DNA of 64,000 nucleotides from Ricordea florida. Its lineage: Eukaryota; Cnidaria; Anthozoa; Corallimorpharia; Ricordeidae. Made by a program: the position numbers and the translations under genes. The DNA lies in NCBI GenBank assembly GCA_949710005.1, contig OX453286.1, positions 11,202,742 to 11,266,741 on the forward strand. The letters are read 5' to 3'. The notes under the pieces were generated by a model. It saw only the letters and a program-made list of their open reading frames with translations. It had not been told where the DNA came from and made no database searches. This document shows, one piece after another, positions 32,320-42,504 of this stretch (its first letter is position 1; every line of letters starts with the position of its first letter).

Positions 32320-35300
32320 ATGCCTCCAAAGATCGATTTAAAGACCCTCTCTGGGAAAAGAGATAACGCTATCTATGCACTTAATGAATTATTCGTGGAG
32401 TTTGAAACTCTCTATTCAGTGAAACCCGAACTAAACTTATTGACAGCTGTATTTAATGAGATCGAATCAAAGTACAGGGCTGTCAATAAACAGATGGAGA
32501 TCATTGCTGACAGACTAGTCGAAGAAGGAGTCACGTCAGAAGACGAAAGAATAACCGAAAATCTAAATTCAGGAGACGAAATTAAACCGCGCTATTTAGA
32601 AACTTTGCGAAAATATGCGAGCTACCAAAAGGAGTTTAGTACCCTCCAATCAACATCGCAAAACACCTCTGAAAACACTGCAATCCTCGAAGCAGTCGCT
32701 GATGCAGTAAAAACAATGGCAGAAAATATGGCATCAAAACCGCAAGCAAGTGGTTTAGAAAGGCTACCGGCTCCATCGTGGGATGGGTCACGCAAGGCGT
32801 ACTTAACCTGGAAAAAGGAATTTCAACATTGGATGACAAAACATGGCCAGGATAAGGATGAGCAACTTCAGAGGTTTCGTAAAGCCATGCCCAAGGGTTC
32901 TTGGTGGACAGAACAGTTGAAGACTTGCAAAAACATCGATAGAGCATGGGAGATTCTAGACATAGAATTTGCAGATACAAGGAAGTTAATGGACGAGCTG
33001 CTGGCGGAAATTGACAACTACGGCACTGTAAAAGGCGACTCGAAGAGTCTGGGACGTTTCGCCACCTCCGTATTAGTGTTTGTAAGTGACATGGAGGACA
33101 ATGGCTGTCCTGTTCAGGAAGTAAGTGAAGCGCCATTCTTTATGTCGAAACTTCTGTCGAAACTTGAACCAAAGGACAACGCGGACTTTGGAAGAGAGAT
33201 GCAGCGACAAAAGAAAGAAGAAAACGTGGCAAATTTAGTCAATTGGCTCCACCAAGAGGCAGCCTTTCGATCCAGGGGAAAGAAAGAAATTGAGGGAAGC
33301 ATCAGCTATAAAGAGCGCGGAGGCAGAAGGACCGATCATCACGCCAATGACGCTAACAGTGCAAAAGATGATGAATCTTGTCCCCTCCGCTGCAAGTCTA
33401 AACATCTGCTCACTTCCTGTCCGGTATACCAAGGATTAACAGTCAATGAAAAGTGGGAAGTCGTTAAGGAGAATAAAAGATGTCGAAAATGCTTAAGAGT
33501 GTCTCATCACACGAATGACTGTACGAAGGCCAACGGAACTACTTGTGACAAGTGCAAGAGGAATCATCACTGTTCTCTTCATAACGAGAAGAAGGTGGAC
33601 CCATCAAAGTCAAACTTGGATCCCGACGCACCTGCCTTTAACCAAAGAGGTCCAGATCAGGCCGAGTCTAAAAACAACAGTGTCCAAGGAAGAGACAACG
33701 AGGGCTCTAACGATGTCAAGAACGTACCTGGAGTTTGTCCAGTTCAGAAAATCAGAGTCAGAGATAGCGAAGGAAACTTCAAAACCCTAATTGCCATGTT
33801 GGACACCGGTTCAAATACAAGTCTTTTATCTAAGAGGGCTGCAAAACTGCTAGGTCTGTCTGGTCCTCAGACACACCTTACTATGAACTTGGCCGGAGGA
33901 CAACAAAGGGGAGAGGTGTCTGAAGTCTTGGAGATTGTGATTGAATCACCCGTCGATGAAGACATCCGAAAGAACCTCCAAGTACATACCGTTCGTAAGC
34001 CTTGTAGTAGTGCTAAGACCGTGTCAAGAAAAACTGTTGAAGCTTATCCTCACCTCAAGACGATAGCAGATAAGGTATATCTGTCTGGTGGTACGGTCGA
34101 TCTTCTGATTGGAACTGACTTCGTCGATGCCTTTGTTGACATCCATACAAACAGCGGTAATCCAGGAGAACCAGTGGCGAAAAGGAATTGTTTTGGCTGG
34201 TATATCTTGGGACAACTGGACTCGGATGCTGAAGCTATACCACGTGTTCACTCAGTGGACATTGGAACTGTGAGCGCCGCAGAAGACATAAGGAAACTTG
34301 TTTATCAAGATTTCTTAGGAGTCAGACCGACGGAACTTTGTACCTGCAGTGAAAATGCTCTGCGCGAGAACAAGTTCGTAAAAGCCCTCTCAGCCTCGAC
34401 CACGTTGATGAGCGGAAGAGTGCAAGTCAGAATGCCCTGGAAGGAAACCGGACCTCCGAAACAAAGTAATTATGACATTGCCTTGAAAAGAATGTATTCA
34501 ACTGAGAGATCGTTCAAAAAGAAAGACTGCCTTGCGATCGTGGATGAAGAGGTCCAAAAGCTAGTAGATCAAAGCTTCGTCATCAAAGTACCACCTGAAA
34601 ACGTGAATCACAGTCAGCAAGAATGGTACATGCCACTACAAGCGGTGTTCACTCCAGAAAAGAGCACAAAAGTCAGACTTGTGTTTGATTCATCATGTAA
34701 AGGGCACAATGGTCTCTCCCTTAATGATCACCTAGAGAAGGGACCAAATTACATCAACAGCCTACCCAATGTTCTATCAGCATGGCGCTGGGATGAGTTT
34801 GCGTATGCCGGAGATATTCGCAAGATGTTTAACCAAGTGTTGGTGCATCCGGATGATCAAGTTTTTCATCGATTCCTGTGGAGAAAAAATCAGAGTGATC
34901 CTCCCACCGTATACCAGTGGCTCAGACTCAATTTCGGTGACAAGCCAGCTCCTGATATCGCTTCGAATGCCATCAACATCCTGGCGAAAGCTTCCCAACG
35001 GGAGTTCCCTGAAGCGGCGAAGGAACTTCAGGAGCGAACGTACGTTGATGATATTGGTGGATCCAGACCAACCGCTGCTGAAGCCAAGCATGTCACGACT
35101 ACAATTGACGAAGTGCTTGGAAAGGGTCAGTTCCAGATAAAGGCGTGGCATTCAAACAGCCAGGAAGTCGACCAAACCAGCGGTGAACGATATACAGATT
35201 TGCTTGGTCACAAGTGGGACAAGCAAGAAGACACAATCGCCCTAAAGAAAGACTCAGTTGTGAGAAAGAATGAAGACTTCACAAAGAGATCGTGCCTCGC

Positions 35301-37593
35301 CCTGTTGGCCCAAGTATGGGACCCTATTGGACACGTCGCGCCTGTGACGATTAAGTACCGAATTGACCTCCAAGAACTGTGGAGTACCGGGTATGGTTGG
35401 GACGACATCCTCCCAGAAGCAATCCAACAAGATTGGAAGGAAAACGAAGAAGCAATAAACCAACTTCTATCCTTCAAATTTGACCGGAAGCTAAAACCAG
35501 ATTATGCAATAGGTCCACCTCAAGTACATGGTTTTGCGGATGGAGGAGAACTGGGGTATGGAGCCGCCATTTTTCTCCGTTGGAAGCTGCAGGATGGAAG
35601 TCAGCAATGCGTTCCAGTTATTGTCAAGCCCTTTGTTGTCCCACTGAAACGGAAAACTATTCCCCGACTTAAACTCTTGGGGTGCCTAGCTCTTACGAGA
35701 ATTTACAAAACATGTCAGGAGGCGCTGGCCTTTGTTAATTTTCACGAATGCGATAGGACTTTCTGGACAGACTCCCGAACAGTCTTAACGTGGATCAAGA
35801 CCCCACCTCGAGAATTCAGACCGTTTGTGTCAGTTAGGGTGGCAGAAATCCAAGAAACAGTGGGATCAGAACAATTCCGCTACATCAAATCCAAGTTCAA
35901 CCCCGCAGATGCCCTTACCAGGGGAATTGCTCCGGGTGACCTCGAAAGTTGGATCTCGGGGCCGTCGTTTCTAAAGTTGCCAGAGACGGAATGGCCAAAA
36001 TTTGAGGACGAGGACCATAACCCTCACCAGGATGAAAAAGAGACTTCAAAAGAAATGAAGGCTGCAACGAAATGGCACGACAACAGTAGAGAGTTTCATG
36101 CTGCCTCTGTTCACAAAGAGAAAGAGGACAACCCTATCTTTGGCTACTTATTGCAAAGTTGCTCGACGTTCACAAAAATTCGCAGAGTCCTTGCTTACGT
36201 TCATCGTTTTGTCGACATTACAAGACGTAGGGCCGTACCCAGTAGCTCCTTAACAGTCCAGGATCTGAAGCGTTCAGAATTGCAACTCTTGAAATGGAGT
36301 CAGCTCCACCTAGATGTGTCACAACTTGATGAAAAGCTGATCGCCACAACGGACGAGGAAGGGCTAATCAGAGCTCATGGTCGCCTTGAAAATGCCAGGA
36401 TCCTACCAAAGGACTTGAGAAACCCCGTTGTGCTGCCCAGAGATCATCCACTAGCAATCCTCCTTTTACGATACCTGCACCGGAAACGCAGACATTGCGG
36501 TTACAAGAGTCTCATGCACGAAGCAAGGCGAACGCTTTGGATTATTGGGCTCAGGAAAATGGCCAAGTCCGTGGTCAGCAAGTGTGTCGACTGTCGGAAA
36601 CTGCGCAAGAAACCCCTACAACAGCTTATGGGTCAACTGCCAAGTTTGCGGGTAGCAGCCGGATTTCCTCCGTTCTCGAACACCGCTATGGACATGTTCG
36701 GGCCACTGCAGATCAGACTGAACCGAAGAACACTTCAAGAAGCCCAGGTAATAATTTTCACATGTGCAACAACGCGAGCGGTTCACCTGGAACTCGTAAC
36801 TGACAAGTCAACCGAAGCCTTCCTAATGGCGTTTCGTCGATTCGCATGTTTGCGCGGACACCCAAACGTCTGCTGGTCAGACCGAGGCTCCAACTTTGTA
36901 GGGGCACAGGAATACCTGAGAGAGGTAATGCAAAACTGGGAGACCCCCAAGATACAAAGCATCCTTTCAGAAGAATTTGTCTGTGATTTTGAATGGCAGT
37001 GGAACGTCCCACATGCAAGTCACCAAAACGGGGTTGTCGAATCGCTGGTCAAGTCTGTCAGGCAAGCCCTCAACAGTGTATGTAAGAATCAAGCGTTCAC
37101 TGAAGAACAATGGAGCACGTTCCTGGCTGAAGTTACCTACACGATCAACAGTCGGCCCCTCTACCCAAGTTCCGAAGACGTCTGGGAGGAACCACCTATC
37201 ACCCCGAACGACATCCTAATTGGTCGTCACAGCTGTCCTCCTCAGCCCGAGCAAGAAGCAAGAGTTAATCCAAAGCGTTTACTAAGGAGTGTCCAAAACA
37301 GAGTTGCCGAATTTTGGACTTGCTGGTTGAAGTACTTTGCTCCATCGTTGCTGCCGCGGAACAAGTGGTGTCGTAAAAGAGAGAACGTCAAAATCGGCGA
37401 TTTGGTCCTCGAGCTCAACCCACATCGGAAGAGACTACAGTGGGAGATGGCGCTGACTGTAGACACCTACCCAGGGGAAGACGGATTAGTCAGGAAGGTG
37501 CGCATCAGGACCCAGAATGGCGAGTACGATCGCCCCATACACAAGTTATGCGTTATTGCTACAAAGCAAGAGCTTTGTGGAGAAGAACAATAA
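32320..37593 (+). CDS. BEL/Pao Gag-Pol polyprotein, intact (1757 aa)
   Basis: One uninterrupted frame encodes Gag and Pol together. Residues 1-340 are Gag-like. Residues 354-421 form a Cys/His zinc-binding region (CPLRCKSKHLLTSC, CRKCLRVSHHTNDC, CDKCKRNHHCSLH). The aspartic protease (A17 family) has its active site in MLDTGSNTSLL, Asp495. Reverse transcriptase spans roughly 760-1000, with AGDIRKMF and the catalytic TYVDDIGGS (YVDD at 908-911). RNase H follows with Asp1074 in HGFADGGELG. The integrase zinc domain ends in CVDC (1422-1425), and its catalytic core has Asp1458 (AMDMFGP), Asp1521 (WSDRGSN) and Glu1574 (NGVVESLVK). A BEL-type C-terminal domain closes the protein near IHKLCVI. All key residues are present and no frame break was seen, so it may be autonomous. 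The start at 32320 is the first ATG giving the full frame. Confidence 0.97.
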   Translation: MPPKIDLKTLSGKRDNAIYALNELFVEFETLYSVKPELNLLTAVFNEIESKYRAVNKQMEIIADRLVEEGVTSEDERITENLNSGDEIKPRYLETLRKYASYQKEFSTLQSTSQNTSENTAILEAVADAVKTMAENMASKPQASGLERLPAPSWDGSRKAYLTWKKEFQHWMTKHGQDKDEQLQRFRKAMPKGSWWTEQLKTCKNIDRAWEILDIEFADTRKLMDELLAEIDNYGTVKGDSKSLGRFATSVLVFVSDMEDNGCPVQEVSEAPFFMSKLLSKLEPKDNADFGREMQRQKKEENVANLVNWLHQEAAFRSRGKKEIEGSISYKERGGRRTDHHANDANSAKDDESCPLRCKSKHLLTSCPVYQGLTVNEKWEVVKENKRCRKCLRVSHHTNDCTKANGTTCDKCKRNHHCSLHNEKKVDPSKSNLDPDAPAFNQRGPDQAESKNNSVQGRDNEGSNDVKNVPGVCPVQKIRVRDSEGNFKTLIAMLDTGSNTSLLSKRAAKLLGLSGPQTHLTMNLAGGQQRGEVSEVLEIVIESPVDEDIRKNLQVHTVRKPCSSAKTVSRKTVEAYPHLKTIADKVYLSGGTVDLLIGTDFVDAFVDIHTNSGNPGEPVAKRNCFGWYILGQLDSDAEAIPRVHSVDIGTVSAAEDIRKLVYQDFLGVRPTELCTCSENALRENKFVKALSASTTLMSGRVQVRMPWKETGPPKQSNYDIALKRMYSTERSFKKKDCLAIVDEEVQKLVDQSFVIKVPPENVNHSQQEWYMPLQAVFTPEKSTKVRLVFDSSCKGHNGLSLNDHLEKGPNYINSLPNVLSAWRWDEFAYAGDIRKMFNQVLVHPDDQVFHRFLWRKNQSDPPTVYQWLRLNFGDKPAPDIASNAINILAKASQREFPEAAKELQERTYVDDIGGSRPTAAEAKHVTTTIDEVLGKGQFQIKAWHSNSQEVDQTSGERYTDLLGHKWDKQEDTIALKKDSVVRKNEDFTKRSCLALLAQVWDPIGHVAPVTIKYRIDLQELWSTGYGWDDILPEAIQQDWKENEEAINQLLSFKFDRKLKPDYAIGPPQVHGFADGGELGYGAAIFLRWKLQDGSQQCVPVIVKPFVVPLKRKTIPRLKLLGCLALTRIYKTCQEALAFVNFHECDRTFWTDSRTVLTWIKTPPREFRPFVSVRVAEIQETVGSEQFRYIKSKFNPADALTRGIAPGDLESWISGPSFLKLPETEWPKFEDEDHNPHQDEKETSKEMKAATKWHDNSREFHAASVHKEKEDNPIFGYLLQSCSTFTKIRRVLAYVHRFVDITRRRAVPSSSLTVQDLKRSELQLLKWSQLHLDVSQLDEKLIATTDEEGLIRAHGRLENARILPKDLRNPVVLPRDHPLAILLLRYLHRKRRHCGYKSLMHEARRTLWIIGLRKMAKSVVSKCVDCRKLRKKPLQQLMGQLPSLRVAAGFPPFSNTAMDMFGPLQIRLNRRTLQEAQVIIFTCATTRAVHLELVTDKSTEAFLMAFRRFACLRGHPNVCWSDRGSNFVGAQEYLREVMQNWETPKIQSILSEEFVCDFEWQWNVPHASHQNGVVESLVKSVRQALNSVCKNQAFTEEQWSTFLAEVTYTINSRPLYPSSEDVWEEPPITPNDILIGRHSCPPQPEQEARVNPKRLLRSVQNRVAEFWTCWLKYFAPSLLPRNKWCRKRENVKIGDLVLELNPHRKRLQWEMALTVDTYPGEDGLVRKVRIRTQNGEYDRPIHKLCVIATKQELCGEEQ

Positions 37594-37705
37594 TAGGAAC
37601 ATTTATTACTCCAGAACACTGAACTGATAAAATATAGCTGAGTTTAACTTCGTGCTAATTTGATCGTTGCTCAATTAGGTCCCCAATTTCCGCACTGGGG
37701 CCGAG

Positions 37706-38246
37706 TGTTTTGCACTCCGTTGACAGCTATAATTAATTTTGAGTCGCGGTATCTTTTTTGATTGTTTTTATTAGCGATAAAACTGGACACGCAAGATTAT
37801 TATTCTTTCTTAGAATTTAGCCAATCAGTTTCCAGCTCGCTTGTGGGACTAGCGTGATCAGAGAAATCGAGTGATCAGTGAGAGAGAATCCTGTTATCGA
37901 AAACAGTGTCTTACACCTTCTCTTCAAGTAAGATAGGAAAATAGCCGTGTCATCACGGGATAACGCCTTACAGAATTGTAAGTATGTTCACGTTTGTTGA
38001 AGAAAGTTTTCTGATTTCATTTTCAGTTATAGTCGATTTATCAAGCTTTTAAAGTCGATTCACAAGTAAGCAATGCAATGTATGCCTTTATTTTCAGTTG
38101 ACTACGCATATACACATGTAGCTAGCTGTCGCGAGATTGAAAATTGTGACATTAAAGTAGTACAAAAACAACTGGTAGATCTCGTTGACATTATTTTCCT
38201 GGTGAGTCTTCAACCCGAGTAGCACCCAAAACCGAGGTGCGAAACA
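37706..38246 (+). repeat. BEL 3' LTR
   Basis: Second copy of the 541-base LTR, about 98.7% identical to the first by eye, followed directly by the AAGAC target duplication. It should supply polyadenylation of the element RNA. Confidence 0.97.
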
Positions 38247-38600
38247 AAGACAGCAAATAGCCTTTCTTAGACGTTAGGATTAAAAAAAAGTCGCGGTGGC
38301 CCAATACCATGTGAATGTCGTATTTTGTTTCGAAACATAAAATGTTTCACTCAATATTGATTTCTCCAGTCCGTCCTTTGTTGTCCTTTGACATGCATGA
38401 TCTGGTGTGATTTGACCTCCGTCTTTCGTCTTTCGGAGGAAAAATCAGAGTGAAGGGCAATTAATTGAGACTGGAATCTGTTTGATCCAAAAGCTGCAAG
38501 CCGTTCGAATGAGAGAATTATTTGAACCTGCTGCAGTTTCAAGCTGTTGCTCAAAGATAGGTTTAGCTTTAGAGCATAAACAGCGATCAATATCTAGCTT
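38247..38600. other. No gene recognised
   Basis: Sequence between the BEL target duplication and the following LINE 3' end; overlapping short frames on both strands carry no domain of their own. Confidence 0.4.
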
Positions 38601-39312
38601 AAAAACATCAGTATGGCTTCCGCAAATCAGATATATAAATTGTTTATTGTTCCTATATTTGATTATTGTGATGCTGTCTGGAACTGCTGCGGCATTGTTA
38701 ACAGCGATAGTATAGAGAAACTCCAAAGGCGAGCAGCACGAATAGTAATGAAATCGGACAGTAGTGAGGATGCTTTACAACACCTGCGATATTCAACACT
38801 TAAGAGCAGACGTGATAGACATACGCTAAACTTAGTCAAGCGATGCCTTGAAAACAAATGCCCCCAATTTTTAAGAAATTATTTTATTTTTAATAGAGAT
38901 GTTAGTGTTCGCACGACCAGGCTAAGCAACATGCTCAGGACTCCTACAGTAAAAGTTGAAAGTACAAAAAGAGCGTTTTTCTACCATGGCTGTATAGCTT
39001 TTAACAATTTAACAATATATATATATATTTTTTTCTCTTTCATTTATTTACTTATTATCTATTTACCTGTTTATTTACATATTTATTTATTTATTTATTT
39101 ACTTGTTTGTTTATTTTATTTTGTTAGTTAGTTGTTATCAATAAATATTTTATTGTAAATAATTGTAAATAGTTACATATTCATATTATTCAATAATAAT
39201 ATTTCATTCTAGTTTTTAACGGCCTCCATTGATAGCAATATTATGTGTATGTAATATTGAAGGAGTTTTTATACCGTTGTCAAATAAAGGAATCTATCTA
39301 TCTATCTATCTT
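38601..39312 (+). pseudogene. LINE 3' end (CR1/L2-like) with (TCTA)n tail
   Basis: The frame at 38613 reads QIYKLFIVPIFDYCDAVWNC, EKLQRRAARIVMKSDSSED and YSTLKSRRDRHTLNLVKRCL, then TKRAFFYHGCIAFNNL. This is the region C-terminal to the reverse transcriptase in CR1/L2-like non-LTR retrotransposons. An ATTTA-rich stretch (39040-39120) and AATAAAGGAATCTATC with about five TCTA units (39292-39311) form the 3' untranslated end and tail. Everything upstream of the last ~170 residues is missing, as usual for a 5'-truncated insertion. It differs in sequence from the CR1/L2-like copy at 26.3 kb and so belongs to another family. Confidence 0.8.
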
Positions 39313-39782
39313 ATGACCAAAGTTTTTTCAGAGATCTTGATACCATGTGTGAAAAGGCCTCACTAATGGGCGAAAGACCGAAACAATCAAACACAGATTT
39401 GCTTTAATATTTGTTTGTTGGTTACACAGCTCAACACCGAAACAAGTTTAAGATTGCTTGCGATTATAGAACCTATAAGTTGTTAAAATTTAAGTTTGAC
39501 AGAAAATGGTCCAATATACGATATAGCATTCTTTTCAGTGATACGGTGTTGCATAATTCAATCAATCTTAATTTTAAAAAATCAAATAGCAAAATCATAT
39601 TGTTCACAAAGGTAATTAAAATATAAAATTATTGGTGTGTAAAATATTGCCTGTTAATTTTTGCTCTATTTTTATTTCAGAGTACAGGAAAACGTACAAC
39701 AGCCCCAAAAAGGCAAAGGATGTGGGGAACTAGAGAAAGCCACTGCAGCTAGCTAACTGCCTAATCATGAGTTGTTTTTTCT
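39313..39782. other. No gene recognised
   Basis: AT-rich. A frame at 39411-39626 and a possible acceptor near 39680 (TTTATTTCAG) were noted without a recognisable domain. Confidence 0.35.
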
Positions 39783-40576
39783 ATGTTACTTTGTATTATA
39801 CTTCCTTTTATCACTTTGGCCTTACATAAGGAGTGAAAAATAATAAAACAGTGCAATTAACTGAAACAGTCTCCAAAAAATTTATATGATCCGTAATGTC
39901 TCAAACCATGCTGCCATGCATGCAGGTGCAGTTGTAAAGTACTACAGTTTGAGCAAACTTTAGTCTGTAAGGAAGGTTTTTTCGAATAATTTAACTATAG
40001 TGTTACCTGTTTTCAAACAGTTTTTTTTAAACAGTTTTTAAACAGTTTTAAACATTTTTAAACAGTTTTAAAATAGGGCACCTATTTTGAAACTATTTTA
40101 TCCCTGTTTTATGTCTATTTTAAGGCTATTTTTAGCCTATTGTCCAAGGATTTTTCTTATGTTACTTTGTCCAAGGATTATTGTCCAAGGATTTTTCTTA
40201 TGTTATTTTGTATTATACTTCCTTTTATCACTTTGGCCTTACATAAGGAGTGAAAAATAATAAAACAGTGCAATTAACTGAAACAGTCTCCAAAAAATTT
40301 ATATGATCCGTAATGTCTCAAACCATGCTGCCATGCATGCAGGTGCAGTTGTAAAGTACTACAGTTTGAGCAAACTTTAGTCTGTAAGGAAGGTTTTTTC
40401 GAATAATTTAACTATAGTGTTACCTGTTTTCAAACAGTTTTTTTTAACAGTTTTTAAACAGTTTTAAACATTTTTAAACAGTTTTAAAATAGGGCACCTA
40501 TTTTGAAACTATTTTATCCCTGTTTTATGTCTATTTTAAGGCTATTTTTAGCCTATTGTCCAAGGATTTTTCTTGT
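39783..40576. repeat. Tandem duplication, 417-bp period
   Basis: About 378 bases from 39783 (ATGTTACTTTGTATTATACT) recur almost unchanged from 40200, including the unusual CATGCTGCCATGCATGCAGG block and the run of AAACAGTTTTTAAACAG. The copies differ by only a few bases and one indel in the T run near 40440, so the duplication is recent or homogenised. Neither copy encodes anything. Confidence 0.92.
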
Positions 40577-41160
40577 TTATCCCAATTTTATTCCTGTTTT
40601 ATGTCTATTTTAAGGCTATTTTCAGCTTATGGCTCAAGGTTTTTCCCTACTTATCCCAATTTTATCCATATTTTATGTCTATTTTAAACCTGTTTTTTTC
40701 TGTGGATAAACTAGTCTTAAAATAGGGCACCTACTTTGAAACTATTTTATTCATATTTTATGTCTATTTTAAGACTATTTTCAGTCTATTGTCCAAGGTT
40801 TTTTCTTATTGTATCCCAATTTTATCCCTGTTTTATTTCAATTTTAAGGCTATTTTCAACCTATTTTATTTTCAGCTTGTCTTATTCATACTATTTTAAC
40901 ACTATTTTCTCATCAGATTTCATACACATTTTAGACTATTATAAGGCTATTTTAAAGCTATTTTAAAGCTAATTTAGAGAATTTTTGAGTACACAGATCT
41001 GGACTATTTTTCACTATTTTTTGTTTCAAAATAACAGGTTTAAAATAGATAAAAAATTGCTTTAAAATAGTCCCTAAAAATAGGGAAAAAATACAAAAAA
41101 GATAGTAATAAAACAGCATATAAAATAGGAATAAAATAGATTTAAAATAGACCATATTTT
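40010..41160. repeat. Degenerate CTATTTTAA-rich repeat field
   Basis: Variants of TATTTTAAGGCTATTTTCAG, AGCCTATTGTCCAAGG and ATCCCAATTTTATCCCTG recur at irregular distances for over 1 kb, partly as inverted copies after 41030. Units are too uneven for a simple satellite. The repetition generates long spurious frames on both strands. Confidence 0.7.
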
Positions 41161-41756
41161 TCCGCACTGCATGCTTTGTTTTACTGCATGTTCCAGACGA
41201 GCCACTATTTTTGATTCCTCTGATCAGTCTAAATAAAAATTTCCCGGTAGATTTTGAAAAATATATTTTCCTGACATCCAAAATGATTTCCGGACTTTTC
41301 TTTTTGGTTCTCCAATGTAATATGTGTAAGAACACATGAAAGTGACTCTAAAGTTACTGATAGTTGGGTATAAGGTTTCTTACTCATCAACTCTTTATGC
41401 ATAGCAAACTTTCTTGTTAAGAGTTTGAATTAACATGCAATATGAAAGCTCGATAAAACTGAAATTTTCTTTCATAAGCTTTCATACATCCCAAATGGTA
41501 ACAAGTTCTAGACTATTTCTAGTTTATTCCAGTTTCCTGCAAGAAATGAAGACTTGAAAAAACTGTCAATTCTAGCAGCAACTGGTAAAAACAAAATTCT
41601 AGCTATTTCCAGATTTTGAAAGAAATCAAAACTTGCGAAAACTTGAAAAATCTTTTCTGGAAAAAAGCTAGAATTCAATTTTGGAAGGAAGCGAAGCTGT
41701 CATATTCTTGAAATTTCTAGAAACTTCCAGAAATTAACAGAAAGCTGGAAATTCAT
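41161..41756. other. No gene recognised; degenerate short repeats
   Basis: A patch at 41490-41760 is rich in TCTAGA/GAATTC-like and CTTGAAA words (TTGAAATTTCTAGAAACTTCC), resembling the patches at 18.4-19.1 kb. No coding domain. Confidence 0.4.
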
Positions 41757-41757
41757 T

Positions 41758-42108
41758 TTGCAAGGGTTAATCACAATTATTGTAATATACCGCTCTCCTA
41801 GAGTGCCAGTTAGCCAATTCTGCACTGCTCTAAGGCAAACACTCATGCTACCTTCAACAAAGTTCAATATATTTATTGGAGACTTCAATATCAACTGGCT
41901 CAATGAATCTCAACGAAGACCACTTCACAAGCTGTTTGTCAAGGAGAACAACTATAGACAGCTAGTGTCCTGTTATACAACAGATAATAAGACTTATATT
42001 GATTATGTGTATACAAATTTGCCTGAAACACATATGAATGTCAATATATTAGAAACATATTTCTCTGATCATAAAGCAATTTATGCACGAATTAACTGCC
42101 TTAGCTAA
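41758..42108 (+). pseudogene. Helentron-type (or LINE) endonuclease C-terminal fragment
   Basis: The open frame of 116 residues contains VIYRSPRVPVSQFCTAL, the catalytic FIGDFNINWL (Asp and Asn of AP-type endonucleases), the TYIDYVYTN block and the closing YFSDHKAIYARI with its Asp-His pair. These are the last three motifs of an exonuclease-endonuclease-phosphatase fold. Such a domain ends the large protein of Helentrons, and also occurs at the front of LINE ORF2. The frame closes directly after the last motif with a stop at 42106-42108, which fits the Helentron arrangement better because a LINE would continue into reverse transcriptase. The upstream part is missing. Confidence 0.65.
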
Positions 42109-42504
42109 ATAATGAATTGGCTCCTTAGTACCTACAGTGGCCAACATAGCATTCAAAATAATCATTGTTCACATAGACCTTGAACACAGCTACGTAATAT
42201 TATCCCAAAATATTTTGGGATAAAATTGTGAGAAGTTCACAGTAAATTTTCCAAATAATTTAGTATAGTGTACTTAACAGACATTCCTCATTGACATTGT
42301 GTTGGGCTCAGTAGAGTATATCACTCAAACTACATGGGATATGTGATTGCAACACAGCAGTGTTTTCCCTTAGAAAATGACTTAGTGCTATGTTGGGTGA
42401 TATATCCTAAAAGCAAATGCAAGCACTATATAAGCTACCTCTCAGCAACTAAAAGCATATTGCTAGTTATTTTACCTTCACAGAACAATAGAAATACTGC
42501 CAAC
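42109..42504. other. Upstream region of the RPA-like gene
   Basis: AT-rich. A frame at 42334-42504 is open into the ATG at 42505 but shows no domain. GTGGGATAT-type short words and the AATATTATCCCAAAATATTTTGGGATAAAATT palindrome arms at about 42197-42228 are present. Confidence 0.4.

Larger units (their letters stand above)
31494..38246 (+). mobile_element. Full-length BEL/Pao LTR retrotransposon
   Basis: Two 541-bp LTRs (31494-32034 and 37706-38246) bound a single long coding frame. AAGAC is present directly outside both ends (31489-31493 and 38247-38251), the 5-bp duplication expected of a BEL integrase. The LTRs start TGTTTTGCACTCC and end GAAACA. They differ at about seven sites (my count by eye), so the insertion is recent. 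The 285-base leader between the 5' LTR and the ORF should contain the primer-binding site, but no tRNA complement could be recognised. A purine-rich ACTGGGGCCGAG precedes the 3' LTR. Confidence 0.97.

Noticed and set aside
32636-33136. Minus-strand ORF inside the BEL polyprotein
   Set aside because: Antisense shadow of an intact, domain-bearing frame.
40736-41335. Frames of Phe/Tyr/Leu-rich protein on both strands
   Set aside because: They come from the AT-rich CTATTTTAA repeat field and show no domain.
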